Program-made: the position numbers and the translations under genes
Notes under the pieces: generated by a model
The model's input: the letters and a program-made list of their open reading frames with translations, nothing else
Database searches by the model: none
What the model was told of the DNA's origin: nothing
NCBI GenBank assembly: GCA_963680875.1
Contig: OY804579.1
Coordinates: forward strand, 77,241,095-77,305,094
Direction: 5' to 3'
From: Bathymodiolus brooksi
Taxonomy: Eukaryota; Mollusca; Bivalvia; Mytilida; Modiolidae
DNA length: 64,000 nucleotides
Part shown: piece by piece, positions 25,426 through 36,923 of the stretch
How the letters are laid out: the number at the start of each line of letters is the position of its first letter
Position numbering within the stretch: position 1 is the first letter of the stretch

Positions 25426-27119
25426 GGATAAAGACTGTATTAGAAAAAATAAATAAACATAGATTTAGAACCTATCTATCATGACTATCTTCTCTCCAAA
25501 ACGAGGATGCCACTGTAACCACGATTATATGGTACTTGCCTTGGATGAACGTGTGATGCATTGAATTTCAACATTTCTAAGAGGTCTTGTAAGAGAAATA
25601 ATAATAATAAATTAATTTAGATAACACGATAAATTTAAATTTAAAAACCCAAAAGAACCTCTAAATAACTTCCCAGGTTCCAAACTGTGGTATTAAAGCA
25701 ACGTTCACACCTTGTGTCCAACACTTCAGTGTCGCGCTTTTAAAGGTGTTAAAGAAATGTTCGTTTCTTATTAAACAGGTTAGTGATATATTTTATTTTA
25801 ATAATTCATATGTTAAATTAAACCATTTTAATTGACACTTTATTCAGTTAAATAATAGTTTATAGATTGATATTCAAAACAAATACAAATCAAATAGAAT
25901 CTACGTAAATCATTTTAATTTCAACTTTTAATCATTTACACAATTTATTAAAAACCAGTAAATATATATTTAAAAAAAGGGGGGGATCCGAAATATTTAT
26001 ATTTAATTTTAAGCATTGATTGTATATTTGTGATGTTATATTGCTGTACTTCACTTCGATGTTGTGACATTAAAGGTGATAAAGAAACTGTATCTGATGT
26101 TCTTGTGGCAAGTAGAATTTTGATTGGCTAAAAACTTACTTCTAAAACTTCAGGGAAGCCGTACTGTGTATTTCATACGGCACAGAAAATCAATAATCGC
26201 TCTCACCTATTGCCTGTGCTGTGTATTCCATTTACATTGTAGCAGACGACACACATACGGCACAGAACATCAATAATTGCTCTCTGTGACCTTTTTCCAA
26301 AGATACACGTATTTATGTTTTTCCTATAATAAGGACATGCTTATCAATGTTAGAACATTCAGATAAAAATGTTATCAGTCTCTACTGATAACGTATATTG
26401 GCCCACCCAAAGCTGTGTGGCAAATATATCCAACGTCAAATAAAGGCTTGATAAATATCTATCGCGCCATTAAAGTTGCTTGTGTATTCGATACCCACCG
26501 TAGTTTGGGGGATTATCAGGTCTGTTATTTTCTCTGAGCCCTTCAGTGTTTCTTACTAATAAAACTGACAGCCATGATAGCATAAAAGGCCAATTCCGTT
26601 GACATTAAACACCTATATTCATAATTCTATTTAATTGGGACGCATTTAAAAAAGAAAAAGAAAAGAGAACTGCCTTTCTGATTACAATTACAAAAAACAG
26701 GATGGAACAAAAAACAATAAACATACCTTATTACAAAACCTAGAGTTTGATTTTGATCAACACATTGATATTTAAAGGGTAAACTTTCCTTACCTCATGA
26801 AAGACACCCGTCGTGAGGTAGGCTATTTAATTATTGATATGTCCCAAGACAATTCTTTGGACCAACCCAGTCTGCTTTTGCAGCTCCAGTGATTGTTCGA
26901 TTACGCATTATCATTCAAAAAGTCAGATTTTTTTTTCAAAATTAGAAATAGATCTTTATTTCACTTTTGTTTTGTAGAAAAATATCAGATATCTGAATCC
27001 ATAGTAAAACAGTATAATTTATATTCACACCTAGACCGTCGAAGTCAATAGGTAACATTACAGTGTTGTTGACATATTGAAGAAAGTAAGAAGAACAATA
27101 ATCGATATCACGATCCTTG
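25426..27119. other. No gene; minor repeats
   Basis: AT-rich. A direct repeat of about 35 bp with the core ATACGGCACAGAA and TCAATAAT occurs at about 26174 and 26256. A decayed SINE 3' tail (AATAAAACTGACAGCCATGA) lies at about 26560-26615. Nothing coding recognised. Confidence 0.5.
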
Positions 27120-27392
27120 ACGGGTTTAGGGTTTATCGTTCTTAACGCTACTTTCAACAATATATCAGTTATATCGTGGCGGTCAGTTTTATTGGTGGAG
27201 GAAATCAGAGTACACCAAGAAAACTACCAATCTGTCCCAAGTCACTGACAAACTTTATCACATACTATTGTATCGGGTACACCTGGCCATTACCGGGATT
27301 CGAACTCACAACGTTATAGTGGTAATAGACACTGATTGCACAGGTAGTTGTAAATCCAACTACCATATGAAAACGACCACGATGGCCCCATG
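27120..27392 (-). mobile_element. Near full-length tRNA-headed SINE
   Basis: Read on the minus strand: tRNA head (ATGGTAGTTGGATTTACAAC, B box GAGTTCGAATCCC), body (ACAATAGTATGTGATAAAG), conserved 3' domain (CCAATAAAACTGACCGCCAC, GATATAACTGATATATTG) and a tail with AACCCTAAACCC. It is one of the more complete copies here. The 3' domain resembles the V-SINE/RUDI type of molluscan SINE by recollection. Confidence 0.8.
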
Positions 27393-27404
27393 TACAGTAC
27401 GTAA

Positions 27405-27481
27405 TATTAGATAGGCACTGATTGAATATATACCGGTAGTTGTAAATCTAACTACTATACAATCACGACCACGAAGGTCTC
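27405..27481 (-). mobile_element. SINE head fragment
   Basis: A second tRNA-like head (GTAGTTAGATTTACAACTAC on the minus strand) directly next to the previous copy in the same orientation. The body is absent. Confidence 0.6.
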
Positions 27482-27595
27482 TCGAACATGGACTAAAACA
27501 TGGAGTGCTTAGCTTATTATAATTGGTCATGAAAACTGTAGATATTTAGTACAAATGTTTTATTTTTAAGATTCTGGAAGATGTGGAAATTTAGT

Positions 27596-27650
27596 TGTAA
27601 AATTAGATCACGCCACGATATAGCTGAAATACTGCTTAAAGTTGGCGCTA
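27596..27650 (+). mobile_element. SINE 3' tail fragment
   Basis: CACGATATAGCTGAAATACT followed by GGCGCTAAACAC matches the SINE 3' domain. It makes up the start of a spurious 63-codon frame. Confidence 0.6.
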
Positions 27651-27853
27651 AACACAATCAATATTTAATATCTTTTTCGACCAACAATGTAAAAATCAAA
27701 TCATGTTCAATCCATCCTCATAAATGGGCGGATGTATATAAAACGAGGCTTATTCTTATCACGTGTGCTTAATTAGGTTGAGTAACAACAACAATATGAT
27801 CGGGAGAGAAAATACAAAAATATTTATCTACATCAATCTGTCCTGTAACATAT

Positions 27854-28618
27854 AGAGACCACCGATAGAGCTTCGTCCGCATCATTTTTGGACTTATACC
27901 TCGAATTTGACGACAGTGGTCAACTCAGTACTAAAATTTATGATAAGCGGGACGACTTCAATTTTAAAATCATAAATTTTCCAAACATGTGCAGCAATAT
28001 ACCAGCTTCTCTTGCATATGGTGTTTACATCTCGCAATTGATTCGCTATGCAAGGGCCAGTAGCATTATTCTGATTTCCTGAAACGTCATCTTCATCTGA
28101 GAAACAGGCTACTGGACCAGGGCTATAAAAAAATTCGCCTTATTCGATCTCTTAAAAAGTTTATATTCCGATACCAATATCTTGTCGAAATATATTCCGT
28201 CTCTGCAGAAAAAATTATAAGCGATGCATTTTCATATAGTGAAAATGTATAAAGATAAAGAAGTAAAAAATGTCAAGGATATTTTTTTTGTCAATGTGTG
28301 ACGTAAAGATATTTTTGACATTTACGTCACCGAATATGGTACTGCTTTGACAGCTATTTTACCTATTTTGTTCCTGTGTTTAAATACTGTTACAGTGACA
28401 GCCGGAACCTTTGAACCGTAATGAGAGCGGGAGGTTTGGCGCCTTAAAATCTGATTCAACCCACCATTTCTTTAGAAATGCCTGTACCAAGTCAGGGTCA
28501 TTACGGTTTTCACAGTTTTCCGGTTGTTGACTGATTTTGTCTGTTTATATAATTATGAGTTTTGATTTTCCCTTTGTAAGATTGTTCGGAGTTCGGTAAT
28601 TTTGTTATTACCCTTATT
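27854..28618 (+). mobile_element. 5'-truncated Penelope-like element, copy 2
   Basis: Collinear with the 3' part of the element at 36924-38350. It starts inside the RT coding region (ETTDRASSASFLDLYLEF), continues through the C-terminal part, then about 370 bp of 3' untranslated sequence ending GTTATTACCCTTATT. Compared with copy 1 it has a single-base deletion near 28064 (SNYSDLL in copy 1) that shifts the frame and stops the protein at 28082. It is dead, but its 3' end defines the element boundary. Confidence 0.85.
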
Positions 28619-29118
28619 GTTCAACAATACATGGTATTATTCGTAGTAAAGGTTATAGAGTCTCCTTGTGTTAAGTCTATCAGGTGAATCAGTCCAGCTT
28701 AATTAAGAAAACATGGATTTTCTATGTTAAGACAATGATTATACGCCAACTTCTTTACACAAATCTCAAGTAATTGCCTATTTTGCACAAACCGTGCACT
28801 AGTCTGTTTACTGTAGTTAAAATTGTTATGTATATATCGCAAGGTGGTGTTGATGATATTATGAACCCGTTGTGATATCAATCTAATTAAAATTCCATGT
28901 AAGTATCACCTTTTTTTAAAAATTTTATGGTTTCTCCTGTGTATAATACAACCCCGTGGAGGGGTTGATTTCGGTTGTGTGGGGGGGGGGGGGGCTCATT
29001 AATATACATTTCAAAGTTAAAAAATATTTTAAGAATATAATATGAAAAAAATAAATTTAAAGTTGTGTTACCTAACACCACGAAAGTTGGAATTAAAATC
29101 CCTCTCAGAGAGAGAGAG
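28619..29118. other. No gene; G-run
   Basis: Contains a G run of about 16 near 28980-28994 and an AG dinucleotide run at about 29106-29120. No coding frame supported. Confidence 0.5.
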
Positions 29119-29119
29119 A

Positions 29120-29283
29120 GGTGTACTGGATAATACAGCATGTGATAAAATTTGTCAGTGACTTTCGGCAGGTTAGTGGATTTCTCCGAGTACTCGGATT
29201 TCCTCCACCAATAAAACTGACCGCCACGATGTAACTGAAATATTGTTGAAAGCGGCGTTAAATACCCTAACCCTAACCCTAAC
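29120..29283 (+). mobile_element. SINE, head-truncated, with CCCTAA tail
   Basis: Body (GGTGTACTGGATAATACAGC) and 3' domain (CCAATAAAACTGACCGCCAC, GAAATATTGTTGAAAGCGGC), ending in three CCCTAA units. The tRNA head is missing. Confidence 0.75.
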
Positions 29284-29527
29284 ACATGTTCGAATATGTA
29301 GAGCTTGAAACTGAGGAGCAACGATTTTCATTTGTATTGGGAGAAATTGGACATGGAAAATGAAAACAAATAAACAGAACAGGAAGTACATGTATTACGA
29401 CACAGGACTAAATTTATATTATTTTATAAAGTCTCTTTTTTTTTGGTAACTTACATAGCTTTAAAATTTAACTCCGCTTCCGAGATTATTACTATAGAAA
29501 TCCACTACACGTTACGCAATAATGAAT

Positions 29528-29785
29528 GGTTGGTTTATGGTGCTTAACACCACTTTCAACAATATTTCACTTATATCGTGGCGGTCAGTTTTATTGGAAA
29601 CCGGAGTACCCGGAGAAAATCACCGACCTGTCGCAAGTCACTGAAAAACTTGATCACATAATGTTATATCGAGGACACCTCGCCATGAACGGGGTTTTAT
29701 CTCACAACTTTAGTGGTAATGGGCACTGATTGCACAGGTAGTTGTAAATCCAAGTATCATACGATCACGACCACGACGACCCCCG
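29528..29785 (-). mobile_element. tRNA-headed SINE
   Basis: Near-complete minus-strand copy: head (GTAGTCGTGGTCGT side, GTTGTGAGATAAAACCCC in place of the B box, so the promoter is damaged), body and 3' domain (CCAATAAAACTGACCGCCAC equivalent). A small deletion lies in the middle of the 3' domain. Confidence 0.75.
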
Positions 29786-30624
29786 CAATAATGAAAAGAA
29801 GTCAGGACTTGCAGCTTTTCAAATAGTTGCTTCCTATGATGATAGTGAATATAATTTTTTTTCCTTGTCAGATTCTTCATACAAATTAAAATTAAACGTG
29901 TTTTGGTTAAAACTCGAACAGCATGAAAACATTAATTAAACTGCATTAATCCAATTATAATATTGATTTAAGCACACTGGCTCTGGCACATTGGGATAAT
30001 ATAAATTTCAATTACCAAACACAATCTTGGAAGGGAGCAATCATTTAAAACTGCTTTTACAATATTTTAGAAAACATGTTTTTCAAAAATGCTATTTAAA
30101 TTGAAATGTCCTTTTATGCTACAGACCACAACACATGGGTTCTTTATAAATACGATATTTCTTGGCATTTTCAGGTGTTGTTCTCTGTAAACGCCATTTG
30201 TTGTACAGAAAGTATTTTTTGGGATTGTGTGTCATGCTGTTTATCATAACAATACTTTGAACTAGTTTTCCGCAGAAAAATTCTTTTCTATTCTGTTATT
30301 TTTAAAGAATATTTACCTGTGAATTCATCCACTGCTATAGCACAGTATTGACGTGTTTACAATATGCCTGAAAATGACAGATTTAAAGCACCCATGAGAT
30401 CTAAACAATCACGGCACCTGCGTTACTCGTATTTCTCTTGTACGGCATCTGACGGGAATCGGCTGTCACATCCAATAGTTATGAGTCGCTCTATTGAAAG
30501 ATGCTCTATCAAATACTATAATTCATGGCATTTCAGTTATATCGTGGAGGTAAGTGAAAATATAAATAGATCAGTTAATGACAAAGTTAAACGGCTATAT
30601 GCAAATTTTGTCTGCTAAATTACC
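29786..30624. other. No recognised gene
   Basis: AT-rich. An 84-codon frame at 30364-30618 starts with ATG, but I recognise nothing in it, and its 3' end runs up to a SINE. No splice or homology support. Confidence 0.4.
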
Positions 30625-30850
30625 AGGAGACCGTCGTAGTCGTGATCGTATGGTAGTTGGATTTACAACCACCTACATGTATGTAATCAGTGTCTATCAC
30701 CACTAAAATTGTGAATTTGAACCCCGCTCATGCCGAGGTGTACTCGATACAACATTATGTGATAATATATGGCAGTGATTTGTGGCAGATTGGTGGTTTC
30801 TTCCAACAATAAAACTGATAGTCACGATATAACTGAAATATTGTTTTAAA
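30624..30850 (+). mobile_element. tRNA-headed SINE
   Basis: Plus-strand copy with head (CGTATGGTAGTTGGATTTAC), decayed B box (GAATTTGAACCCC), body (CGATACAACATTATGTGATA) and 3' domain (CAATAAAACTGATAGTCACG). The end is lost in TTTTAAA. Confidence 0.75.
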
Positions 30851-30879
30851 ATATTGCTATGGGTGTTTACATCATGGTG

Positions 30880-31022
30880 ATCTTTTTAGTTGTTGGAGGA
30901 AACCAGCTTACCCGAAGGAAACTATCAACCAACCGCATGTCATTGATAAACTTTATCACATACAGTTGTATCGAGTACATCTCGGCACAAATGATGATCT
31001 CAACTTACAACTTTACCTGCGT
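30880..31022 (-). mobile_element. SINE fragment
   Basis: The minus strand carries body and early 3' domain (GTACTCGATACAACTGTATG and GTTTCCTCCAACA). Head and tail are missing. Confidence 0.6.
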
Positions 31023-31139
31023 GTTGGGCTAATTTTGTTTCAACTACATTGTACTTTAGCCACTCGATCGCCTATTCTTCAACTTAAGCTGTGATTATTC
31101 ATTAATTACACAGGCAGATATAAATCAAACCACTAGATA

Positions 31140-31385
31140 CTAGAACAACGACCAACCCTATAATTCATAGCAGTGCCTATCACCACTAACGTTGTCAGTT
31201 CGAATCCTGAGCATGGAGTGGTGTACTCGATACCACACATTATGTAATAAAGTTTGTCAGTGACTTGCGGCATGTCGTTGGCATTCTCTAGATACTCCGG
31301 TGTCCGCAACAAATAAAACTGATCGCCACGATATACCTGAAATATTATTTAAGTGGCGTTAACCACAATGATCCTAATCATAACT
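31140..31385 (+). mobile_element. tRNA-headed SINE, diverged
   Basis: B-box-like CAGTTCGAATCCT, body (GTGTACTCGATACCACACAT), 3' domain (AATAAAACTGATCGCCACGA) and a degenerate tail (CCTAATCATAACTCTAA). The A-box region is decayed. Confidence 0.7.
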
Positions 31386-31861
31386 CTAAAACCCGAAGTC
31401 AAATTTTAAAGCTATTTGTAAGTTACCCAAAACAAAATAAATCGTAATGCATATTCTTCATATGCTATGAATTTGTTTTCATATTCTCTCATATATCATA
31501 TATCATATCTCTAACTCTAACCGTTATACATCTTAGACGATTTTACTTGTTTTGTTTATTTATTTCTAGCAGTTGCCAATGATAATAACGTTTTATAAGA
31601 AACGATCACATACTCCTAAGACTAGATAATTATTTAAGACATTGTGGATGGTCATTAATGACTCCTCTTTCCCGTACTACATTAACTAAAGTTTGATTGA
31701 TCAGAAGAGACAATCAGATAAAGTCTAGTCAGAAAGTTCTATTAAAATATAATAGAGGGAATCAACACAAACAAGTAAACTTGACCCTTATAAGGTTTAT
31801 TTTTCCTTCAAGGAATGTAAAATGTATTTCTGGGATTGTTATTTCCCATCTAATAGGAAAA

Positions 31862-32216
31862 CCACATCGGTGGTGTAATGGTTAGTGTGCTTGCCTCGAG
31901 TTCGGTAGATAATGGGTTCGAGCCCCGGTCGGGTTAAACCAAAGACTATTAATTACGTATGTGTCGTTTTTCCGCTTAGCAAGCAGCACTAAGAAGTGAA
32001 TGGTTCTGAATCAGGATGATTTGTTGGAGTGGAGCGACATATCTATCAGTGGGCTGTTGTTAAAGTGAAATAGCGCTATAAAAATCGGATTCCGCGTGTT
32101 GGTCTAATACAAAGCAGATATTATCATCTCATCGAAATGTAGCTTGTTCTTACCATGATATAGCTGAAATAGTTTCCGCCTGGCGTTAAACGACAATTAC
32201 TCACTCACTCTAATGT
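31862..32216 (+). mobile_element. tRNA-headed SINE of a second family (ending TCACTCACTC)
   Basis: Head with A-box-like GGTGTAATGGTTAGTGTG and B box GGGTTCGAGCCCC, as in Asp/Glu/Val-like tRNA SINEs. The 3' end ACCATGATATAGCTGAAATA, then GGCGTTAAACGAC, is followed by ACTCACTCACTC. The head differs from the window's main SINE, but the 3' domain is related, as expected for a SINE superfamily sharing a 3' domain. It looks about 350 bp and complete. Confidence 0.75.
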
Positions 32217-32515
32217 GCATAAAGATACGCATTTGTTGTTTGATTATTTCTTTGGGATATCTTTTAATTTTTATCGGTTTATTTAATAACTGGGAATGAA
32301 TTATATATGTCTTTATTGGTTTAATTTCTTTGTATCAGGTTGTTATGTGTAATATAATTTGACTACATATTTGTTTTTCATTACAAATTAGCAATGTTCA
32401 GGCAATATGACTTCATGTTTTATTATGATTTAACAACGGTTCTAATATGGTTCTTACTCCGTGGGTATACAAATACTTACGCGAAAATAAATATAACTTT
32501 ATGTAATTAATAATA

Positions 32516-32700
32516 AAACTAAGGTTCTCCTCCCTCAGACATAGTTGACCTTAGCCGATTTTGACTATTCCGTTTATGCCCTTTGGCTTTATTGCTCTCA
32601 AAGCTTTCCAATCGTTCGATTTTGAGCGTACTCATGAATGTTATTCCAGGAACGCGTTGTGCGCACTAAATTTGATATCTACGTTTTTATTATGATAACA
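32516..32700 (-). mobile_element. Dispersed repeat R1 copy
   Basis: Carries TTGACCTTAGCCGATTTTGA, GCCCTTTGGCTTTATTGCTC and GAACGCGTTGTGCGCACTAA, the complement of the blocks at 6496-6664. Confidence 0.65.
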
Positions 32701-33711
32701 ATCACGAACTGGATCTCCATTGTAGGAGGTAATACAGTTTAATATGTTTTTCTTTAATTCTGTTGCAGTTTATCATGGGTACACAATGCATATAAATCAA
32801 GCAGTTTTAACAGCCAGTTTGTATTCTCACATTTGAAGAATAAACAGTACACACTGCCATAGTTTGTTCTGCCTATGGGTGGTTTCCCTCCTGCAGTGTC
32901 GATCATCTATGCTTTCTTTTTTTTATTCTTTTTTATATATGTCATATATGTTACTAATCATCAAAATCATTGTAAGTGTAAAATGTAAATGTCTGTAATT
33001 CTGTGCTCTCACGGGCTTCTTGATTGATTTAATAAAAACTTCTATTCTATTCTATTCTATTCTATTTTTCTCATCCTGAGAAATCTATCCAGCATCTGTC
33101 TTCACCACACTTCCGTGGTTTTCATTGCCCTTTTAGTAAAGACCACCAGTATTTGAAGAGCAAATTTTAAGACATCTTTTTATCAATAGTAACATTTTTA
33201 ATAACCCCCCATCCCACGAGTGTTATGACTTTTGTTGATATTATTCATACAATGGTCAGTTTAAGTATCGGTTATCAATACAGTATGACATTTGATAGAA
33301 ACCACTGTCCAGTTATAATATTGAGATATCAAATTTCAATAAACAATATCCAGACACCAATCATGTAACGGACATCATAGGCCTCAAGAAAGAGTACCCC
33401 ATGACAGATATCAAGTAATCGGTTTCATTTAATTTGCGAAACAGACATCGTGATTTCATTTGTAAATTCCACAGGAAATTAAACATGATTTAGCTATTCG
33501 CATGAGATGTTTAAATCTCTGAACACCCTGCTGTGACATGACAGATTTACAAAACGGCTTTATAACATTTCCGGCTTTTATATTGATATTAAAGCTATTT
33601 CTTCCTATACAGTCTGTTGGTTCAAGTTTAACAAAGTCATTTATAAACGCTCTCTATTTTCTTTTGTTTGTCGTTTTGTTTCAAATACCAATTATTATAA
33701 ATAAATTACTT
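32701..33711. other. No gene; possible LINE-like tail
   Basis: At 33005-33065 the text CTTCTTGATTGATTTAATAA leads into repeated TTCTA units, like the simple-repeat tail of a non-LTR retroelement. No coding part is attached. A 60-codon frame at 33538-33720 is not supported by anything else. Confidence 0.4.
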
Positions 33712-33854
33712 ATAGATTAATGCATGCCCTTTTCCATATCAAGACTGTTATGATCCCGAGAGACGATATCGGCCAGAGGGCTTTAGCCCGAGGGTCGATA
33801 TCGGTCGAGGGATGATAACAGTCCCGATATGGAAAAAGGCATGCATTAATCTAT
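33712..33854. mobile_element. 143 bp foldback (near palindromic) element
   Basis: Starts ATAGATTAATGCATGCC and ends with its complement. The two halves pair along about 70 bp with scattered mismatches around a tiny loop (GGGCTTTAGCCC). GATATCG motifs recur in both arms. It is probably a palindromic MITE. Confidence 0.8.
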
Positions 33855-34366
33855 TTATCACATATTTCAACATTGAATTAAAAAGAACAAAATTAACTTC
33901 CCACACAGACACCAAACTTATGGATATGAGTGATCGATAACGGTTGAGGGTTCTGCTTCCGAAACGCCAACAAATGTTTCCTCGCTGAACGTCGACATTT
34001 TCCAAACGACAATTGACAGTTGGGCGGAAGTGAAGTCATGGAGCTCACGAGAGGTTTGATATCGTGTTATCAGAGTTTTGCCCCGATGGCAGATATCGCT
34101 GTGGCACTTCCGGTGTTTACGCATGGGCAAAATTGACGCATTGACGCTATTACTTATAAATATGGGATAATCTGTCTTATCACCGACGATTACCATGACG
34201 GTAGTTGACGTCAAAAAGTGAGGTGAAATCGTAGAACGTATACTATCTAATGTCAATCAAAATCCAGTAGTAATGGATTCTTATAATTGTCATGTACAAC
34301 TGTAGTTTCAGTTGTGTTATAAAATCGAAATACGTTATGACAAGAAAGTTTGAATAGTGGTGTTCA
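33855..34366. other. Unrecognised, less AT-rich stretch
   Basis: A minus-strand frame of 112 codons lies at 33918-34256, overlapping another frame at 33748-34005. I recognise no domain. GATATCG-like words also occur here, so it may belong to a larger element that includes the foldback. No call. Confidence 0.3.
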
Positions 34367-35705
34367 ACAATGCCACCAATATCACCAAAACAAACTACCA
34401 CCTCTCATGCCACAAATATCACCAATACAAACAACCACCTCTCATGCCACAAATATCACCAATACAAACTACCACCTCTCATGCCACAAATATCACCAAT
34501 ACAAACAACCACCTCTCATGCCACAAATATCACCAAAACAAACTACCACCTCTCATGCCACAAATATCACCAATACAAACAACCACCTCTCATGCCACAA
34601 ATATCACCAATACAAACAACCACCTCTCATGCCACAAATATCACCAATACAAACAACCACCTCTCATGCCACAAATATCACCAATACAAACAACCACCTC
34701 TCATGCCACAAATATCACCAATACAAACAACCACCTCTCATGCCACAAATATCACCAATACAAACAACCACCTCTCATGCCACAAATATCACCAAAACAA
34801 ACTACCACCTCTCATGCCACAAATATCACCAATACAAACAACCACCTCTCATGCCACAAATATCACCAATACAAACAACCACCTCTCATGCCACAAATAT
34901 CACCAATACAAACTACCACCTCTCATGCCACAAATATCACCAAAACAAACTACCACCTCTCATGCCACAAATATCACCAATACAAACAACCACCTCTCAT
35001 GCCACAAATATCACCAATACAAACAACCACCTCTCATGCCACAAATATCACCAATACAAACAACCACCTCTCATGCCACAAATATCACCAATACAAACAA
35101 CCACCTCTCATGCCACAAATATCACCAAAACAAACTACCACCTCTCATGCCACAAATATCACCAATACAAACAACCACCTCTCATGCCACAAATATCACC
35201 AATACAAACAACCACCTCTCATGCCACAAATATCACCAATACAAACAACCACCTCTCATGCCACAAATATCACCAATACAAACAACCACCTCTCATGCCA
35301 CAAATATCACCAATACAAACAACCACCTCTCATGCCACAAATATCACCAATACAAACAACCACCTCTCATGCCACAAATATCACCAATACAAACAACCAC
35401 CTCTCATGCCACAAATATCACCAATACAAACAACCACCTCTCATGCCACAAATATCACCAATACAAACAACCACCTCTCATGCCACAAATATCACCAATA
35501 CAAACAACCACCTCTCATGCCACAAATATCACCAATACAAACAACCACCTCTCATGCCACAAATATCACCAATACAAACAACCACCTCTCATGCCACAAA
35601 TATCACCAATACAAACAACCACCTCTCATGCCACAAATATCACCAATACAAACAACCACCTCTCATGCCACAAATATCACCAATACAAACAACCACCTCT
35701 CACCT
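34367..35705. repeat. 37 bp tandem array, about 36 units
   Basis: Unit AAATATCACCAATACAAACA plus ACCACCTCTCATGCCAC. The period is not a multiple of three and the unit has no stop in any plus frame, so all three plus frames stay open for over 450 codons; this is not a gene. Variants AAAACAAACTAC and AATACAAACTAC are scattered in the left half. The right half (about 35140-35700) is nearly uniform. Confidence 0.95.
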
Positions 35706-36923
35706 TAAATAATCGAACAAAAAGAAAACCACGACCTATGGTGTTGAAGATCGAGGTCCTTGCTTTGGATAGACACAGACATGTGAAAATATGAAAGGGT
35801 TCAACTGGTTAATGCGATCCCAATCTTGTCTCTCTTCTTGATAATTGGATCTCCAAATGCAATACAGATGTAAGCAAACAAAGCAAAAGGGGAACAGACC
35901 ATTGTTGATCACATATTATAAAGTGGTATTTAAATAAGATGCCCCATTGTCCTACATTATCACATCAGCATTCATTATCGTCTTGTAATAATTATCGTTA
36001 ATTCTTGATTTGTTCTGATATATAATTAGAATAACACAATTCTTATCTGCTAGGTAAGACCTTGTTACGTTGAATTATTATTATCACATTACGGAAACTT
36101 CTCGAGAGGAAACTATTCTTCTATAGTATTGTCTGACGATATATTAGTGCCCGGGTCATTCTACTTCGCCTAAGAACACTGTACGGGAACTGTTCCAGAG
36201 GGAGAAGTCCATAACCTGTTTAGTTCATAACATGACTATTATTATCATCCTAATAAAAATGTCAGACAGAATATATACATGAAACAGAAACTTATGAAAG
36301 TGCAAACATTGCTTAATGAATTACGTGTTATAAGGATCATGTAAAACCCACAGTAGATTTAACTATTCCAAGTGTCTCTGTGGCGGCACTATTCCTCGTT
36401 TATTTCCACCATGTGATGTAATCTCCGTCGTTCAGACGCATGTCTTTTTGCGTCTATCCACTGTTGAGGGTAGAACACAGATAACACGGCACATGTGTGA
36501 CATAAAGAGGGTTAATATATTCTAAGTATGAGACATTAACCTCGAGATAAACATGCTACGTAACGATATGTAAGCAATGACGGATATGCTTTATTGCAAA
36601 TCCCGTTTAAACATTGAAGCGCATACATTGTATTTGTATGATATTCTTTATAATAACGCTGTTCGCACATCTATATGTGAGGGTTGGCATTTTGCTCACA
36701 TGTTGAAAGCACTTGAATGACCGCATTATCACACTAAGAGGAGAGGTTTGGGCCCATAAAACTAGCTTAATTCCGCCACTAATTATTAAAGTGTATGTAC
36801 CAATAAAGGGAAAATGCGTGGTCGTGTAATTTACCTCTTTCTATAATTTTTCTATTGGATTTTGGAACTGTTCCGACAGTGTGGTATTGTGTTTATTTTT
36901 CATTTTCACTATAAAACATTGGA
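35706..36923. other. No gene seen
   Basis: AT-rich sequence with no supported frame or repeat. The frame at 36862-37161 is the complement of the Penelope-like 3' untranslated region and is spurious. Confidence 0.5.

Noticed and set aside
29255..29283. Telomeric CCCTAA repeats (also about 24545 and 53420)
   Set aside because: Only two or three units, always directly after the SINE 3' domain, so they are the SINE tail.
34350..35794. Three overlapping frames of 451-474 codons
   Set aside because: All three frames of a stop-free 37 bp repeat are open, so length is no evidence of coding.
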